Shown one piece after another: positions 6,073 to 9,017 of a DNA stretch of 9,017 bases. Source of the stretch: Calditrichota bacterium (GTDB lineage Bacteria; Zixibacteria; MSB-5A5; GN15; FEB-12). The DNA lies in the NCBI GenBank assembly GCA_030641085.1, contig DAOWIC010000306.1, forward strand, positions 1-9,017, in the 5' to 3' direction. The first letter of the stretch is position 1. Every line of letters begins with the position of its first letter. The notes under the pieces are model-generated. The model was given only the letters and a program-made list of their open reading frames with translations, was not told where the DNA came from and searched no databases. The position numbers and the translations under genes were made by a program.

Positions 6073-6798
6073 TCAGTTAAGACGGAATTTTTCCCCAAGA
6101 TAGATTTTTCGGGCTTCCGGGTCATTGGCCAAGAACTCCGAGTTACCCGCCTTGAGAATCTTACCGTCACACATAATATACGCACGATCACAGATTGAGA
6201 GAGTCTCCCGAACATTATGATCGGTAATCAGCACGCCAAGCCCTTTTTCCACCAGGCGGTTAATGATCCCTTGGATATCCTCAACCGCGATCGGATCGAT
6301 TCCGGCAAACGGCTCGTCCAGAAGAATGAATTTCGGTTCAGTAACCAGCGCCCGGGTTATCTCCACCCGGCGACGTTCCCCTCCAGAGAGCGTGTACGCC
6401 TTGGACTTGCGCAGGTGGGCGATATCAAGCTCGGCCAGCAATTCCTCCAGCCTCTGTTTACGCGCCTTGCGGCTCATTCGCCGAAACTGCAAAATCGACC
6501 TGATATTGTCTTCAACTGTCATCTTCCTGAAAACCGATGCTTCCTGGGACAGATAGCCGATCCCGCGAGCTGCTCGCTTGTACATTGGCAGGCGAGCGAT
6601 ATTACTGTCCCCGAGATAAACAGAGCCGCCATCCGGCCTGATAAAGCCGATTATCATGTAAAAGGTGGTGGTTTTGCCGGCCCCGTTAGGTCCAAGTAGG
6701 CCAACAACTTCACCGGGATTAACGACTATCGATACCCCGTCGACCACGGCTCGTTTGCGATAGAATTTGCGAAGACCTTTTGATTCGAGGGTGGTCAT
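6073..6798 (-). CDS. lptB: LPS export ABC transporter ATP-binding protein LptB
   Basis: This 241-residue ATPase is LptB, the cytoplasmic engine that works with LptF and LptG to extract lipopolysaccharide from the inner membrane and push it along the Lpt bridge. It carries Walker A GPNGAGKTT (36-44), Q-loop Gln85 within YLSQEASVFRKM, signature LSGGE (137-141), Walker B FILLDE (157-162, Glu162 catalytic), the D-loop and the H-loop His194 in LITDHNVRET. Phe90 and Arg91, which in E. coli LptB face the LptFG coupling helices, are present. The C terminus YLGEKFRLN is typical of LptB and separates it from LivF/LivG-type ATPases. The ATG at 6798 aligns with the E. coli start; it has no Shine-Dalgarno and sits 6 nt after a -10 element. 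LptA and LptC genes, often just upstream, are absent; a divergent TPR lipoprotein gene is there instead. It heads the cluster with rpoN, glpX and hpf. Confidence 0.95.
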   Translation of the reverse strand: MTTLESKGLRKFYRKRAVVDGVSIVVNPGEVVGLLGPNGAGKTTTFYMIIGFIRPDGGSVYLGDSNIARLPMYKRAARGIGYLSQEASVFRKMTVEDNIRSILQFRRMSRKARKQRLEELLAELDIAHLRKSKAYTLSGGERRRVEITRALVTEPKFILLDEPFAGIDPIAVEDIQGIINRLVEKGLGVLITDHNVRETLSICDRAYIMCDGKILKAGNSEFLANDPEARKIYLGEKFRLN

Positions 6799-6804
6799 AT
6801 ATAT

Positions 6805-6833
6805 AATATAAACCAAAATCGGGTTTTATTCAA
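6805..6833 (-). promoter_or_regulatory. Sigma-70-type promoter of lptB, predicted leaderless
   Basis: On the minus strand TTGAAT (6833-6828), a 17-bp spacer and TATATT (6810-6805) form a good promoter. Six nt (ATATAT) separate the -10 from the ATG at 6798, so transcription should start at or next to the A of the start codon. There is no Shine-Dalgarno in this AT-rich stretch. The arrangement is almost the same as that of the DMT transporter gene. Confidence 0.72.
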
Positions 6834-6849
6834 TGTATATTGTCCGCAT

Positions 6850-6873
6850 AGCACAAATTTTGCTGCACATGTG
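6850..6873. promoter_or_regulatory. Pair of dyads in the lptB/TPR divergent region, possible operator
   Basis: AGCACAAATTTTGCT (6850-6864) is an odd-centred dyad in which six of seven pairs match. It is followed at once by the perfect 8-bp palindrome CACATGTG (6866-6873). They lie 17 bp upstream of the lptB -35 and between the two divergent genes. This is a plausible place for a regulator, but no known operator consensus is recognised. Confidence 0.3.
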
Positions 6874-6921
6874 ACATCCCCGGAAATAATTCCTTGATTC
6901 AGTGTACAAAACTACGAACTT

Positions 6922-6948
6922 TTGCCATATTGTGCGAACCAGTATTTT
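6922..6948 (+). promoter_or_regulatory. Weak candidate promoter for the TPR lipoprotein gene
   Basis: TTGCCA (6922-6927) and TATTTT (6943-6948) are separated by 15 bp, shorter than ideal. An overlapping alternative is TGTACA (6903-6908) with CATATT (6926-6931) at 17 bp. Either would leave a leader of some 30-50 nt, in keeping with the Shine-Dalgarno before this gene. The choice between them is uncertain. Confidence 0.25.
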
Positions 6949-6982
6949 TCTCTCAGTCTGATTAAACCGCGAAGGGACGATT

Positions 6983-9017
6983 ATGAAACGACTTCTGACT
7001 ATTGCCATAGCGACGCTGCTCCTAACCGGCTGCAGCCAGACTCCCGACCAGGAAAAACAAAGCCTCTACGAAAAGGGTCTGGCTTACGTCACTGAGACTA
7101 AACTGGCTGAGGCCGATGCCGCTTTCGGCGAAATGACCGCGCTCGATTCATCCGACGTACGGGCGTTGTACGGGCGCGCCCTCGTGTTTGAAAACAGGCT
7201 GATGTACTTCGACGCTCTCAATGTTTTCCTGATGGCGCGCGATTTCGATACGACTTTCATGCCCGCCCGCATCGGTGCCTGGCGCGCCTATTCCCAACTC
7301 GGTTACCCGCTCGAGGCAGCCGGAATCGCCCGAGCTTATCGCCGACAAGTTCCGGACGATTGGCAGGGGGCGCGAATGCTCGCAATCTCGCAGATTGATC
7401 TGGGCAAATACAAAGAAGCTGGCAGAACTCTGGCCACCGTCAATGCGCCCGACGCCAAAGCTGAAGCCATTCTCGATCTGGTTCGAGCGCGGGCTTTGCT
7501 GCTTGATGGTGAGCGCGATTCGGCCCAGACAGTCTTTGCCGACGCCATTGGCTCGGCGGCGACCGACAGCGATCTGCTTCACGAGGCCGCCGACTATCTT
7601 GAGGCGGCGGGACTGATCGACTCCGCCATGGCGCTCAGTCGTCAGGCCACCGGACTTTCGAACGCCGATTTCGCATCAACTCGTCGCCACTTTCATCGCC
7701 TCCTGCGACACAACTACTTTTTCGAAAGCCGCAATCTCTTCACCGATCTTAAGGAGAAGGGGATCGAAGAACCGATAACGCTGGCCATGGAACTTCAGCA
7801 TCTTCTGGTTGAAATGGACCGGCAGGGTTTGCGTGAGATCGGACCGCGATATCGCGGCATGTACAGTCGTAATTTCTCCGCCGCAATTTATGAAATGGAC
7901 TCCCGCGGAAAAGTGGGCGATCAGCTTTCGATCTTTCAGGATATCGCCGCCATGAGCAAGGTGGCCCATACCACGCCGACCTCTCCGGAGTTTCTGGAGT
8001 TCTATGAGTATTACCTGCGCAACATGCATTACCGGTACGAGATAAGCCCGACCGCATTGAAGCGGTTCAACGGTCTGGAGCCGGCGAGACTGCGATCCCT
8101 GCGCCTGCGGCTCGATATCGCCAAGGGGACTTATATCTCGGGCGAGCACAAGCGGGGACTGGACAGCCTGAGGCGGCTGGTCGATCAAGTCGCCGACGAT
8201 CCGCTCTGGCTGACCGAGATCGGCAAAGCATACAGTCACTTCGGCGTGCGTCGCTATGACCTGGCCGAGGGGGTGCTGACCCGGGCGCTCGAAATCAATC
8301 CGTGGTACCGCCCGGCGATGGAGCGCTATATCGGCATGCTTGTTTACACCAAAGAGTGGGACCGGGCGCTGAAGGTGTTCAAACGCTACCCGCATTTTGA
8401 GCAGAACTACCCGGAACTGGCAATGCTGAAAGCGAAGTGCTTTATATTCGAGACGAGATTCAAATCCGGACTAATGCGGCTCGAAGATGATCTCGTTGCG
8501 GCACGCGGTAATCTGTCGCTAATAGACGAGATATATGAACAGTTACTCAGGTACGAGCGAGTGGATGAAATCTCGCGCTTGGATCACCTCCTTTCTGAGG
8601 TAGACGGCGACAACGCCGATGCTCTCGCGCTGGTCGCGCAGTACAGCGCCGAACGGGGAGATTTCGAAAAAACGATCGAATACGCCGACCGGGCCATTGA
8701 GATATTTCCGGACAATGCCAAGGCCCTGGTGCACAAGGCATGGGCGCTGTATAACCTCGGCGACAAGGACGATGCTATCGCCCTGTTTAAGGATAATTTG
8801 CTCAAGTTTCGCGGGCACGCCGATAACCTGCTTTATTATTCACGGATGCTTTCGCTCGAGGGTGGCAACGGAGCCCAAGCCGCCAACACGGCCCGGGAAT
8901 CGGTCTTCGCCGGATGGGGCATGCCCAAATACCTGTTGAACCTCAGTTTTGTTTACTTCCAGAACGGACGATTCAATCTGGCCCGCTCCGAGGCCAAGAA
9001 AGTGCTCTTCGTTGACA
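6983..9017 (+). CDS. TPR-repeat lipoprotein, N-terminal 678 residues (3' end outside window)
   Basis: An unbroken frame runs from the ATG at 6983 to the right edge: 678 full codons with no stop. AAGGGA lies 5 nt before the ATG. The N terminus MKRLLTIAIATLLLTGCSQT is a lipoprotein signal peptide with lipobox LTGC and Cys17 as the acylated residue; Ser at +2 suggests outer-membrane sorting by the E. coli rule. The rest is helical and built of tetratricopeptide-like repeats. The clearest are residues 407-440 (LTEIGKAYSHFG then YDLAEGVLTRALEINP), 545-576 (ALALVAQYSAERGDFEKTIE then YADRAIEIFP) and 579-612 (AKALVHKAWALYNLGDKDDA). Earlier ones (about 25-150) are more degenerate. No enzymatic domain is visible. 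TPR proteins act as scaffolds for protein complexes, so an envelope assembly role is possible, and its divergence from lptB fits an outer-membrane location, but this is inference. The partner is unknown. Confidence 0.85.
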   Translation, partial: MKRLLTIAIATLLLTGCSQTPDQEKQSLYEKGLAYVTETKLAEADAAFGEMTALDSSDVRALYGRALVFENRLMYFDALNVFLMARDFDTTFMPARIGAWRAYSQLGYPLEAAGIARAYRRQVPDDWQGARMLAISQIDLGKYKEAGRTLATVNAPDAKAEAILDLVRARALLLDGERDSAQTVFADAIGSAATDSDLLHEAADYLEAAGLIDSAMALSRQATGLSNADFASTRRHFHRLLRHNYFFESRNLFTDLKEKGIEEPITLAMELQHLLVEMDRQGLREIGPRYRGMYSRNFSAAIYEMDSRGKVGDQLSIFQDIAAMSKVAHTTPTSPEFLEFYEYYLRNMHYRYEISPTALKRFNGLEPARLRSLRLRLDIAKGTYISGEHKRGLDSLRRLVDQVADDPLWLTEIGKAYSHFGVRRYDLAEGVLTRALEINPWYRPAMERYIGMLVYTKEWDRALKVFKRYPHFEQNYPELAMLKAKCFIFETRFKSGLMRLEDDLVAARGNLSLIDEIYEQLLRYERVDEISRLDHLLSEVDGDNADALALVAQYSAERGDFEKTIEYADRAIEIFPDNAKALVHKAWALYNLGDKDDAIALFKDNLLKFRGHADNLLYYSRMLSLEGGNGAQAANTARESVFAGWGMPKYLLNLSFVYFQNGRFNLARSEAKKVLFVD

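Noticed and set aside
7676..8395. A 239-codon minus-strand frame opposite the TPR gene, and shorter ones at 7148-7582 and 8543-8818.
   Set aside because: The plus-strand frame is open for 678 codons, with a signal peptide and TPR motifs; the antisense frames have no Shine-Dalgarno or recognisable domain.

Overview
The window is about 9 kb of chromosomal, moderately GC-rich DNA from a Gram-negative (diderm) bacterium. The diderm call rests on an LptB-type lipopolysaccharide-export ATPase and a lipoprotein whose signal peptide carries an outer-membrane-type +2 serine. I cannot fix the phylum. The gene set is housekeeping, and I see no phage, insertion sequence, CRISPR, rRNA or tRNA.

Layout. 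(1) Positions 2-1348 (+) are the 3' two thirds of gyrA, entering from the left edge and ending in a strong intrinsic terminator. (2) A DMT/EamA-type transporter follows at 1474-2400 (+). It has a near-consensus sigma-70 promoter placed so that its mRNA should be leaderless. (3) A small unrecognised polytopic membrane protein, 2407-2877 (-), converges on it with only 6 bp between the stop codons. (4) A minus-strand cluster reads lptB (6798-6073), rpoN (5938-4526), glpX (4462-3506), hpf (3479-3120) and ends at an intrinsic terminator (3087-3056). (5) Divergent from lptB, a large TPR-repeat lipoprotein gene starts at 6983 (+) and runs off the right edge.

The minus-strand cluster is a variant of the widespread lptB-rpoN-hpf neighbourhood. 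Here a class II fructose-1,6-bisphosphatase gene (glpX) sits between rpoN and hpf, no ptsN follows hpf, and no lptA/lptC precedes lptB. It joins envelope biogenesis, sigma-54, a gluconeogenic phosphatase fold and ribosome hibernation on one probable transcript, with a second possible promoter before rpoN.

The most unusual points are the GlpX protein, which aligns without gaps to E. coli GlpX over about 215 residues yet has Asn at the position of the catalytic Asp61 plus K29R and D33E, and two genes (the DMT transporter and lptB) that share the same architecture: -35, 17-bp spacer, TATATT, then 6-7 nt to ATG with no Shine-Dalgarno. That pattern predicts leaderless translation alongside genes in the same window that have good Shine-Dalgarno sequences. 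I found no clear new multi-gene system.
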